NCBI GenBank assembly: GCA_047967505.1
Contig: CM106540.1
Strand: one strand, 5' to 3'
Length of the DNA stretch: 64,000 bases
Source of the DNA: Dipteris shenzhenensis
Taxonomy: Eukaryota > Polypodiophyta > Polypodiopsida > Gleicheniales
The translations under genes were made by a program, and so were the position numbers. Every line of letters begins with the position of its first letter. Position 1 is the stretch's first letter. Positions 34,801 to 46,800 of the stretch are shown piece after piece. Under the pieces are notes generated by a model that ran no database searches, was not told the DNA's origin, and was given only the letters and a program-made list of their open reading frames with translations.

Positions 34801-37800
34801 TCTTGTAGGCGCCGGCGGAGTAGGCGGACTCTCAAGACCGTGTCAAATGCTTTGCGGAAGTCCACAAAGCAACAGTATACCCTCTGCTTCCATGCCCTCG
34901 CCTCTTCAATGATACACCTGAGCGTGAGAATGTGAACCATGCTCCCATGATCTCGCCAAAATCCAGCCTGTCCTGCTGGTCTAAGTTCTTGACACTCTGC
35001 GAATCAACTGACCTCGGAATCAAGCACTGATGCATAAATCTTGAACATGACAAGTCCAATCATAATGGTCCTGTAGTTCTCCGAACTCATGGGATCCCCT
35101 GCCTTGTGGATGGGTGAAATAGTGTTAATGGTCCAAGTGAGTGGAAACCTCAAGCAAACCGCTTCATTAAAGAGCTTTGCTAAGATCGTGGCTAGGAGAT
35201 TAATCTCGTATGCAATGAACTCAGTGCATAGCCCCTCAAAATCCTTCACTCGGCCATTATGAAGTTTCATTATAACATCCTTCACTCCCCCCTTAGTGAA
35301 GAGTGTTGGAAACTGGATGTGTGGATCTGGGACAGATCTGGAGCATTCATGGTTGGCGGGGTATCCCCTACATGGAGAGCTATTGAGCGAGGTTTGTGGA
35401 CCGGCACATGGCCTGCAACATGCTCTGAATATGGCGCAATGAAGGCAGGTGTGCAGCAGCAGGGTCGGCCTGTGTAGATAGGCTGATTGGACTGGGTATA
35501 GCCAGCCAGAAAGGCCTGGTTATGGGCTGGCCAGTGGAATGCCCCCTGCATAAGCAAATAAGGCAGTACCCTGCCCTTTATATAGGGGCTAGCAGGCTGG
35601 TCGGCTGGCCAATCAAAGTCGGCCAGCACACAGCCCCAAAAGGGCAGCCCACAGCCCCATAAATGGGGAGCTGTAGGGTCGGTTGATGGACAGACAAAAT
35701 CGGCCAGGAAGCCCCTTCAAGTCGGTCAGTTTTGAGCCCCTTTGGGGCCTATAAAAGGAGCCCTTTGACAGGGCATTTTATATCCAGCAAGTCAGCAAAC
35801 AGAGGAGCAGCAGGAGCAGCAGAAGCCTGATCTTTGGGCTTACATCCAGGAGGCAAAGCAGGGCCAGAGTTGCTGCAGACTGAGCTCACTTGGGGCTGAG
35901 CCTAGGCTGTCTACTAGGGCAGCAAGGTGCTGAGATCTTTGGACGAAAAGTCTACTTACGCTCGAGGTGGAGCACGCGGGCTCGAGTCTAGACACAGCCA
36001 GCAGATAGGAGAAGTACCTTGTGGTAAGATCAGAGGACCACACCATTGGTGGGACTCTGGATCTATATCTTTTGTATTGTGTCCATGGTTTTGGACGGAA
36101 ATATATTTTGGTGGTTTCTCTATTTGGCTGGTTCATTGTCTATTGATGAGTCTGCAATTCTATGTGACGCACATTAAGTAAAGAAGTTTGTTGTTCCACA
36201 CCCCACACCACACTGTGTGAACTCCTGAGCATTACTATCAGTCTTCCGCTGTGCGTACCCTTTGTTTTTTTTATGGTATCAGAGCCCAAGTTGTAGGCTC
36301 ACAGTTGTGGGAGCCTAAAGGCAGGGACCTTGCTGATGGAGCGAGTGGTGTGAGGGAAAGTGTGAAGCGCAGCCTCGTGTAGTGAGCGGGTGATCAGGGC
36401 AATGCGATCCTCTAATAGGGGTATGAAGTCAATATAAGCGAGAAGTATGTACAGACGGCCCAAGTAAATAGGTGAGTGATAGCGGTCAAAGCGTATGTCA
36501 TGATAGGTGGAGAGAAATCAGTGGGGTGGAAGGTGCTGTGCAACGGGAGTGGAAATACTACAGAATAAGTAGGTATGATCAGCTCCTGGGGAGAGAGGCG
36601 CTAGAGTAAAATCAGTGATGCGAGATGTGAAGGCAGGGGATCCCATGATGGGAGCCTCCCCCATGTGGGAAGCATGTGAGACCACCTGAGGCGGGCCATT
36701 TGTCAAGACCATTATAAATAATGAGATCATGCATCCTGCCAAGATCCAAAAGGGCCTGCCCCTAAGATGTGACCCGACCCTATCTGTCAGCCAAAACCCA
36801 TAGCATACTTGCACCCTCACGGTCAAAGTCTGGCAATAGAATGGATCATCCCTGAAATCGAGGACTGGTACCTGGCGGGTGCCTATCCTCGCGTTGCAAT
36901 CCCCAACTAGGAGGACTTCTCTGCGGCTCGAGAAGTCAACAATGGACTAATAGAGGACTGCAAATGGAGATGTCTCAGCCTCATCTCAGATATCTCTAGC
37001 AAAGTGGGAGGTCTCGGGAGGGAAGTAGCACACTGTAACAAACAGATCTTGCCTGTCCATGTGTCGGATCCGGATCCAAAGAAACCTAGAATGTGCATCC
37101 CTTTGCTCTACTGAAATGGTCCCCAAAAGGGTGGATCTTTAAAGAACTGCTACTCTTCTTGACCCTCGTACTTTTCCTGTGTCCCTAGTCTCATCTCTGT
37201 AGGCAGACTCCCATGTGTACCCGTTGACTACTCGTAGTGGGCACTCTGGACTCTGATATGGCTGTGTGTAGAAGACTATGTCACGACTTGTATATTCCGA
37301 TAAGTTCCTTGGTTCTGACTATAAGGTACCATTATGATTACAAATGGCACAAGATAGGGTCTCCAAGATCTGAGTCTCATAGACAGACCCCGCCTTCCTA
37401 TGTGGAAGGGGCCTGTAAGAAGAAGTCCATTTCATACTACTGCCCACTTCCCATCCTTACGGGCCTGATCCCGCTGTTGCAAAACAGGGAGCACCTCTCC
37501 TCAACCTGTGGGGGGGTGAGGTCCTCATCCATGGAGATCGATGGCTGATCTCGCAGAACTGACCTGCGCCATAAAGCCGAAAGTCGTGCCTAAGCGTCGT
37601 GGAGCCATATGATCAAGGGCTGCTCTCGGTTGGGGTCTCTCCCCACCCGCCACGCCCTCTCGATCCTGTGCTTAGCTACACCTAGCGTAGTAGCCATGAA
37701 GGCCGTCACATCTGTCATTGGTGTAGCATCGGTGCGTGGGATCCCACGTACTCTATTGTTGAGAGCTTTACTAGCTCTCTGCTGCTGCTCCACGAGAGTA

Positions 37801-40800
37801 GCCGAAATGGTTGCCCTTGCAGGTTTTCGTTTGGCCACGTCAACCATCTAGAAGTCTCCTCAATTACAGATTGCATGCTCGCAATCTGTGCCTCAACAAC
37901 TGGAGTGCTTCCTGAGACTGTGTATGGCGGTGACCTCCTGCCAGAGCTACAAGATATACTGTCTGAGTTTCTGAATGAGATCAGCCTGGTCCCGAATGGC
38001 CTGAGCTTGCTCCTATATGACATGGCCCTGCTCTTGGGTGAAGCGGATCTGCTCCTGTGCGAAGCGTCTCAGCTCCATCTCGTGCTCACGGATACTCTAT
38101 ACCTCCATAAGCAAGGTCTTTCAGGCCTCTGGTGGGTCAGCCCATCCGTGTCCTAGCTGAGGCTGGAAGGGCTGTGTCATGAAAGACTGGGGATGGGCTC
38201 GGAAGCTAGGTGGTGACTGGGTGATCTTGGTAAAATATGGAGATGACAGTGGCATGGATTCACAATGAAATGTGATACCCTTTCATTAATGTCCCTTGAG
38301 ATCACTCAAGTTCCATCTTCCCATTTAGACCTACCCTTAGCCTATGACACGTGCATCTACCATTCAATGCACTTTAATGCACCCTTCCCTCTTTATTGCC
38401 CGTAGGACTTAGACACGTGGGTGCACATCGTCATTAATAAAATAAGTGTCACATGTCCAAATTTGATGCCGTATGAAGCAGTGGCTCCAGCTCGACTAGC
38501 TCTATATACTCAGATGGATCCACCACCATAACAATTCCGTCGGTGTCCATCATAAATATAAATACAAGTTACACCATTGGCGTATAATATATAATAATGT
38601 TTCAATGTCTACTAATCAGGGATTAGTGATTTCTCTTGTCATGACATGTTTGTGCCTATAAGCACTCAATGGTTGTCCTAGCTTACAAGAATGTCTATGC
38701 ATGCATCTATGTATATATTTATGTATGATCCAGATATGTGTACACACAAGTGTGGCTGTAGATGTGTGCCGTTTTTTGTTTGAAGGCAGCGAATAAGTTC
38801 TTATGCTCTCTAAACATCATTTTGTAACCTATTCCAACGTCCTCAAATCAGATTCAAGGTCAGCAGCATGCATTAGAGAGAGGACCATTAAAATGAATTT
38901 TTATCATTATTTTCAGAAGTGATGATACCTCTGTTTTGATAGCTCGATAGCCCTTGTATGGAGATTCTGTTTCCTATACATTTGTATGTAGGTTGTCTTG
39001 AGGCTGAATCCTGACATAATACATATGTATCACTTTACGATGCACCTAGATTAGGGTTTATGTTTCAGCCACTACAACAGGCTGAAAAAATAATTTTGTT
39101 CCTTACAATACCATTTGCAATTTTCATAAATTTGACTCACAAATTTCCACTATGGCATTAAATCACTTGCACCCTTCTTCTACATATGGTGTTGAGTTCC
39201 TAACCCTACAATTGTATCAAAGCCACTCTCCCTCGAACCTATGAATTCATCATCGTCCAAAGGACCATTTTCTTCAGAAATGAACAAGATCAGTGATTCC
39301 AATTTCCCTTATGACAGTCATGTGAGGAGGTGCATCAAGAAGCAAAGGAGACAGAACTCCGAATCATCAGCTTCCTTCAGCCCATGAACCTATCTGACCA
39401 CAAAATGTTGCACAGTTTTTTAAGGCTAGACGTTATTAGAGCTTATAATCTACCATCATGAAAATTTAGAAATCCAAAGGAGTTAAATCAAGCATGCATT
39501 CAAACTACCACATCCTACAAAGAAGCTACCGGTGCAAAAGTTAGCATGCAAGAATCGGTGCTTTCAGTCCCATTTTCAGAACCCCGGGACCAAGTCTCTC
39601 CTATTTGACTCTCTCGTTCGTCTAGCTAGGATGTCTGGCAGTCCCTTTCGGAAGGCAGCAGATCTATTTGAGACAGACTCCCATGGCGAGAGACTACGGG
39701 GTCTAGTACTATGGAGCAGCAAGCCATCAGTCCCGCAGAGAGTTTGGGGCCACACCTCTACACCTTGATGCATCCTTCCAAGTGGTCACATACCTTCAGA
39801 CAGTCATGGAATTCGGCACCACTACATCCGGACAATGCAGGCTCTGCCAAGAGAAGTTGGTATGCTCAAACATGCACATAGCTTGCACGCCTGGTATCCA
39901 CTATGGACAGACTGCCACTGTTCAAATATAGCCTTGAGGCTCCATGACCTATCACGAGGTGAACCCTCAAAAGGGTAAGATCTATGTACCAAAGTGAGAA
40001 ATACGAGACATCGTATCTTGTATGAATGTCATGACACTCCCAATACTAAACATTCAAGGGTACAAAGAACTTTGTATCTTGTCAAAAAAACCTTCTTTTC
40101 TCTTGAGCTTAAGGTTGATGTCAAACTCTACATGTGTGCGTGTGTGCGTGTGTGGGTGTGTCTTTTTTTGGTTTTGGGGGGGAGGGGGAGGGAGAGGGAG
40201 GTCATTATTGGGCACTACGGACCCTATGGAAAGACCTTAATCATTGTGTCTTTGGTGATCCCGCTCTAGCTAAATATGAGTTCTTCCGTGCATCCTTAGA
40301 ACAATCAATTTTATGATTGTCCGCATGCACTGGACCCTTAATTGTCCTGCATACTTATAATATAATGAGGTCTTCTAACCTTTTTAGCTGGTTGTCCCTT
40401 CTATGAGATTGCTTTCTATAATATATAACAAATGGATTTCACCCCCCCAAAAAAAAGTTTGTGTGCACACTCGCGCATGCGTGTATGTGTGTGTGCGTGT
40501 GTGTAAAGACTAGGATATATCCAATCTTACAAATTAAAATGTTTATAAAAGAAACAAAAGAACAATGGAAAGAAGGGAGCTTGTAAGCGACTTTAAACAA
40601 AATTATGAGTAGATGAGAAAAATAAAGTAAAATAACTTAGTTACCATAACTACACTTATGTTCTCATCAATACCCAAGGATAAACTCACATTTGGATTTT
40701 GAAAGATTATGGAATCTCTTGGGTAAACAACAAAAACTTCGATAGCAAAAAAGAAGAAACAAAGCAAAAAATAAGAAAAAGAAATGAGAGAGAGACAGAG

Positions 40801-43800
40801 AGACAGAGAGAGAGAGAGAGATTATTAAAGTCTTCAAAGGATAGAAGGATCTATGAGACTAAAAAAACCAGATACAATGAGTAAATGGGTGAAGTCACTA
40901 TGAGGGCATCTGCACCCAAGACAAATACAAATACTTATACTAAATATATGAACCCATGGTTGATCTGCAATGTGGTATCACTCTAACGGTCCTCTAAATC
41001 CTGTCTGAGGAAGCAAGTCCATTGGGCGTCTGAGAATAAATAGGAGGGTCACACCAAAAAAAGGCTTCGACGGTGATCCATGCTACGGAGGAAATAGAAT
41101 GCTGATGTCGATCAACTTGTGTGGTCCGTTGTGGTCTCCTTGCGGTAGCTCTCCATAAAACAAGTGCCACTACCACCCTGTCGGCTATGGAGGGAAGATC
41201 CCCAAGCCTCATTTGTGCATCAACGCACTAGCGGGTCTGTCGTGTATCTCACTTCAGATCTCAATTGCGCCATCTCCTTGGGGACTACTGGTCCGTGGTA
41301 TCCAGCTGGAAAGATTGGTGGACACCCTCTGAGTGAAGTCTGGCTAGGTAGGAATTTAGAATCATAGAAGCATGCATGATGCTTCAAGTAAAGATAATTG
41401 TATTATGTATAATTTGCACTCTATTGATAATGGTATTATGTATAAAAAATAAAATTTTATACATAAATTGTACCATATTGCCATTTCTTCCGTTTCCGTT
41501 TCGGTGGGCCAGAAACTCCGTTTCCCCGGTTTTCCCCGTTTCTGTTTCAGCTAGCAAGCTGTCCCATGTGTTTGGATTGACTCATCATAATAACACGAGC
41601 AAACTGAATGCCAAGATAGTATTGAAGCTGGCCCAAGTCTATCTCAAATGACTGCTGCGCATAAGCTCTAAAAGCTGCAGTATGCTAAGTAGAAGGTCCA
41701 TGCAAAAGCATATCATCAACATATAGTATTAAAATCCGCAAGTCTGCATCACACCTGCGGACATAAAGAGTGCTCTCTGTAGGATTGTTCTGCAAGCCCA
41801 GTCTTAGAAGATAAGCATGTGTCTTGGCATACAAAGCCTGAAAAGCATGCTTCAAACTATAGAGGGCTTTATGCATACCAGCATACCTTATTTTTAAATC
41901 CTTTAACCTCAAAACTAAGAGGCTGAGTAGCATACACCTCCTCAAGCAAATTTCCATGAAGGAAAATGGTTTTGATATCCAAATGATGCACTTGCCGACA
42001 ATGATGGCCTGCAATAGCAATGATGTCTCCACTTGGTGCCTATAGCATGTTTGCATTCAGGCAAATCACACAACGACCAAGTGCCATTGTGATGAGTTGA
42101 ATCCAACTCAGACTGCATAGCACCATTCAATCCTTGCTATCAAAAGCATCTTTGTGACACAGTGGCTCTTCATTGCATGCTGTAGCAATCAATGCAACGT
42201 CCACTAAGTGGCCTTGCATGTGATGAGAAGCTTGGACAAACAAAGGCTCAGCCTGTTTGCTGTCCTTTAATATATCTAACAGGCATCTAGGAATATTTAT
42301 GCTGCCTTATAACAGCACTCTCTTGTTGGAAGTCAATGTCCCCCACCAGTGAGCCCCCATATGAGAAGGACATGGGGGAGCATATGACTGAGAGGGAGGA
42401 ATAGTAGGGGACAGTTTTGGGCTGCAGGACACCAGCAAAAAGGGGCTGGAAGTAGGCTACAAAGGGCAGGGAGAGCAAGCCGGACTGAACCCCCTGGCAG
42501 CCCCTTCATTAGGCTGCCCAGGGGGGGTTGGTAGGGGCGATAGGCCAGTCAGCCTGCAAACTGACTGAAAAAATCAGCCATTTACAGGCCTACCAACCCC
42601 CTATAACAGTTGCCCCTTGCCCCCCTCATTCTCCATCAGCCACTGAAGCCTGAAGAGCCAGCGCAGAGTAGGAGATCACCTGCAAGAGTCCACAGTTTTG
42701 CATTCCAGCCCTTGCTGGTCTTTTGTGCTCACTTTGAGCTTTGTCTTGCCCACTATTTGGCGGAGGAATACTATCTGAGTTCTCTCTCTCTTGTACACAG
42801 TTTATGCTCTATCTTCTAAGTGAGGTTTTCATGTGTGGTCTGCATCATTGAGTGTGAGATGGAGCTGTCCCAATTCCACATAGGTTGTGAGGTTAGAGAG
42901 ATTCTATCCTTCATTTCCAACATGGTATAAGAGCACGGTTTTAAGCTCTAGACACTCTCACATCGAAGATAGGAGTTCTCCTCAAAAGCAACTCCGATTC
43001 GAATCAGGTTTGTAGAGTTGTACTTCATCGACCGCATGCTCTATTTGAAGATTTTTTGTTGTGTGAAATTTGCAGCAGACATGTCGAAGTCAGAAACTTC
43101 TTCTGCCTCTCCTCTTCATACTTCCTCCTCTAGTCATGTTCCCTCTTATACCATCCCTAAATTTGGAGAGTCCGGGAAGTTGGATGGAACAAATTCCCCC
43201 ATCTAGAAGGTAAAGATCCGGAGTCATCTTGTGGCCTGGAAGATCACAACGGGAACGGACGCGAAGCCGGAGGATGTTCTAGACAAACAAGCGTAGGATC
43301 CTTAAGCCGGTGGAAAAAGATGAACTCAAAGCATGGGACGATAGAGATGGCCAAGCCTTGGCTTTAATCATAGGGACAATGCCGAACTCTGTGATTCCCC
43401 ATATCTAGATGGCAGATACGTCAATGGAAGTGTGGGCCACTCTGAAGGACTTGTAAGAGACAAACAACACTTCTCGTATATTGACTCTATAGCACCAACT
43501 TTTCAATATGAGCATGGACGAGGGAGAGTCCGTACATGACCACTTAAAGAAAGTCAAAGTGGTAAGAGATCAATTGGCATCGGTTGGTCAAAAGGTGGAC
43601 TCCAGTCAACTGGCACTGCTGACCCTTGTGATGCTACCGTGCAGCTTCAAGGGTTTGTCATCATTGTGACAGAAGGAGAAAGGAACAAGCCCCTGACATT
43701 CGAAGAGCTTGGGCCCTCGTTACTACAGGAGGAGGCCTAGGAAAAGTTGTACAACAAGGACAACGATAAAGAACTTCTGGTGAAGAATAAGCCCAATAAT

Positions 43801-46800
43801 GACAAGCCCAAGGACTCCAAAGGCAAGGCCGACGACTCAGAGAAGAAATGTTTCTACTATGAAAAGCTTGATCATTATGCAAAGGATTGTTGGAAGAAGA
43901 AGGCAGATATAAGAAAAAGGAGTCCAAGAATGGAGGAGCCTAAGACAGAGTCGACCAACGTCACCACAAGAGAGCTCTTCTTGTGCTTAGAGCACTACTC
44001 TAATCATGTAGCGAGTGATAATAAGGAGGGTTGTTACATGGACAAAAGCAACTCAAAGCATATGACCAACAAAAAAGAGTGGTTCAAGACCATGGAAGGG
44101 ACCGTCCCACCTCGAAGGGGGGATAGCCAGACATGCCCGGTAAAGGGTGTAGGCAGTATTCCATTCATCACCAAAGCGGGAGAAGAAAAGGAAATATCCA
44201 GTGTCACAGGAACTGAAGTTATGAACCGTGACTAACTTTGGCTTAGGGGGCTAGCCCAGGGGAAGAGACACTTCCCAGAAGTCCCTAGGTGCACACACTA
44301 GGCCTACTTGCTAGGGGCAAGGCAAGGTTTAGAGGGGTCTTAAAGTTAGGCCCAAGGAAACCAATGTTTCATTGGTTAGAAGGGGTTAGGATTTTAATGT
44401 GAGGGGCAAACCAATGTTTCATTGGTTTGCAAGGGTTAGAGCATTAATGAGGGGGCCACATGGCAGCCCCTCATGCACACCTACCCTCTTCCTCTCCTTC
44501 CAAGGAAAAAAGCAAGATTTTGGACGTTGGTTTTCTCTCTCTCTTCTTTCACGCATCCCAAGGTGAAGGGGGCACGCCGTATGAAGTCCAAGGAAGGCTT
44601 GACTCCTTGCATTTTTGGCCTGCACGCATCTCGAGGCAATCCGTACAGCTGTACAAACTGCAAGAACTGCATTTAAGGTGTCTGTACCTGCTGTACGGTG
44701 CTTTCAACGCTGCTGTACGGATTGCTAGCCTGCTGTATGGACAGAACTTTTGATTGACATGTGAGCCAAGGTGGCTGAATTGCATTAATTGCTGGCTGTA
44801 CGGAAGAGGTACGCACCCCAAGGCTGATTGTACAGAGCATTCATTGCTGCTGTACCGAACGGGCCTACTGTACGGATCAATTAGCACGCATCCCAAGGTG
44901 TGGTTATTGCTGTACGGGCTGTTTCCACACAGCCCAAGGCTGTTTTGGCTGTTTGTACGGCCCATTTAGACTGCTCAACGCTCTTTGCTAGCTGCTCACC
45001 TTCTCTCTTCTACCCGTGATCCTCCTGCTCTTTCTCTCCCTCTGATTCCAGCCCTGATTCCAGCCCGTTATCTCTCTCTTCCTTCCCTTCTCCTAGCTGC
45101 CAGTTCCCCCCGCTAGCCTCTACACTAGATGTGTTGCTTCTAGAGGTGTTTCGGAGCTGGATTGAAGTCAGTTGAAGCTCGTTTGAGTTCTCTTGTCACT
45201 ATCCATTTCATGTGATTGCATTTGGAGATTTTCTGGATGCCTGGTCATTAACAGTTGCCTTTGTGGAATGCTTGGATACTTTTACAGTTGGTCATGGACA
45301 AATGGTCAATGCCTTAGCTTCGCCTTGGCACTTGGGTGCTAGTGTGTGCACTAGGATGGAATGTAGGTTATCGCCAAGGTTTAGCTTGGACAGTGAAATT
45401 GCCCGTGGGGCAGAGCACAAGGGAGAGCCCTTGTTGTATGTAAGAATTTCATTCCTAAAGAAATAAATAAATACCGGAAGGGGCGCCAAGTGTTTGGGGC
45501 CAATGTGGTGTCTTGTACTTGGTTTCATTGAGCAGGGGCACTCTAGCCTCCATCCAGTTATTTCTCAAGTTGTTTCTAAGTGGTATTGTTTAAAGATAAG
45601 TGGTTGGAAATGATGCAATGTGGCTGTGAATAATGAATATGCAATGCAAGTTATGGTCTACTGCCCTTTAGGAAACTGAAGGCCGGTTACAGTGGTTCCG
45701 TTGCCGAGACATTACCATCTTCCTACAAAGGTGAGCCTGGGAGTGTTGGGTGAAGAAAGCCCCATTGCATTTTTGTTACAGCCATATCATCAACAATCAT
45801 GTCGCACCGCGAGAGATCACTGACTATCTCCAAGCAGGAAGCAGACAGCTTTGAGGAGGAGCACAACACTAGTGAGGGTAAAGAAGAGCAAAATGATGAG
45901 GGACAGCATGTTTCTCCCGAGTATGCCACCGAGGATTCGTAGGACGAGGTAGATGAGGCAGAGGAGCTTGATCCCAATGCCCTTTTTCAGTTACGAATGC
46001 AAAGTGTAGTGGGAGCCCTGTCACAGCTGCAGCAAACTTTCATGGAGATTATGCAAGCTTCTCCTGGTAGTAATACTCCCCCTGGAAGCAAAAAGACAGC
46101 TGAGAAGAAGCAAACAAAGCATAAGAAGACTCAGAGGCGTGTATTTTTCAGTGGACAGCCACCAGAGATGCCCACAGTCACCCCTATAGCGGGTAATGTC
46201 AATAATTTTCATTCAGTTAATCAAGGACAGCAAGTCCTCCCTCAGCCCATGAAGCATCCAGGATATTTTGGCGGAGGATCAGTTTTTCAGTCAATGGTGG
46301 GACAGCCCACCAAAGGGCTTAGTATGCCTGGTACATACTTGGGTAGTTTCCAGCCAGGAATGCAGAATTTGCAGCAGCATATGGAGGTGGAATGCCCCCT
46401 GCAAATGCCAATATGATGTATGCAAACATAGGGATGCAGCCCGGTATGCAGACAGGGATGCCAGGAATGATGAGCAACACTTGGGAGTGTGCCACAGATG
46501 CAGGGAATGGGATCTGGAATGGTCAACCCCACCATGGGCACAGGCAATATGGTACAGAATATGGGATCCACGATGTCTCCACCATATTTACAGCCCCCAG
46601 TTTATGATAATCTTACTCCCAAAGAAAGATTATAAGGAGGGAGGGGCAGCTGTGAAGTTTGAAACCTTCAATGGGATGCAGGACAGATTGAAGGCTCTGA
46701 CATTTGTGCAACAGTTTGATGCAGCCTATTCCGGTGGTCATTTCACAGAGTCTTCCAAGGTACGAAAGGCAGCCACCTTCTTTAAGGGAAACGCACTCTA

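Larger units (their letters stand above)
32725..38250 (-). mobile_element. LINE-2: long L1-like LINE with ORF1 and ORF2 remnants
   Basis: Minus strand from an ORF1 start at 38180 to a (TTTC)n tail at 32745-32725 preceded by the hairpin GTCTTTGGAAGAC (32755-32767). ORF1, endonuclease, RT and C-terminal finger occur in order, all broken. An LTR fragment (35304 to about 36340) interrupts it and about 0.3-0.4 kb of the endonuclease-RT linker is missing there. No target duplication was identified, so the right boundary is approximate. Confidence 0.88.
42324..44201 (+). mobile_element. Copia-4: 5' LTR and gag of a truncated Copia element
   Basis: The LTR (42324-42922) runs TGTTGGAA...TTCCAACA with an 8-bp perfect terminal inverted repeat, followed immediately by primer-binding site TGGTATAAGAGC. 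Gag follows, but the element stops at 44201 where element D begins, so pol and the 3' LTR are absent here. Confidence 0.88.

Noticed and set aside
41500-41560. Repeated GTTTCCG/TTCCCCGTTTC words as a regulatory array
   Set aside because: Too short and irregular to distinguish from simple sequence.
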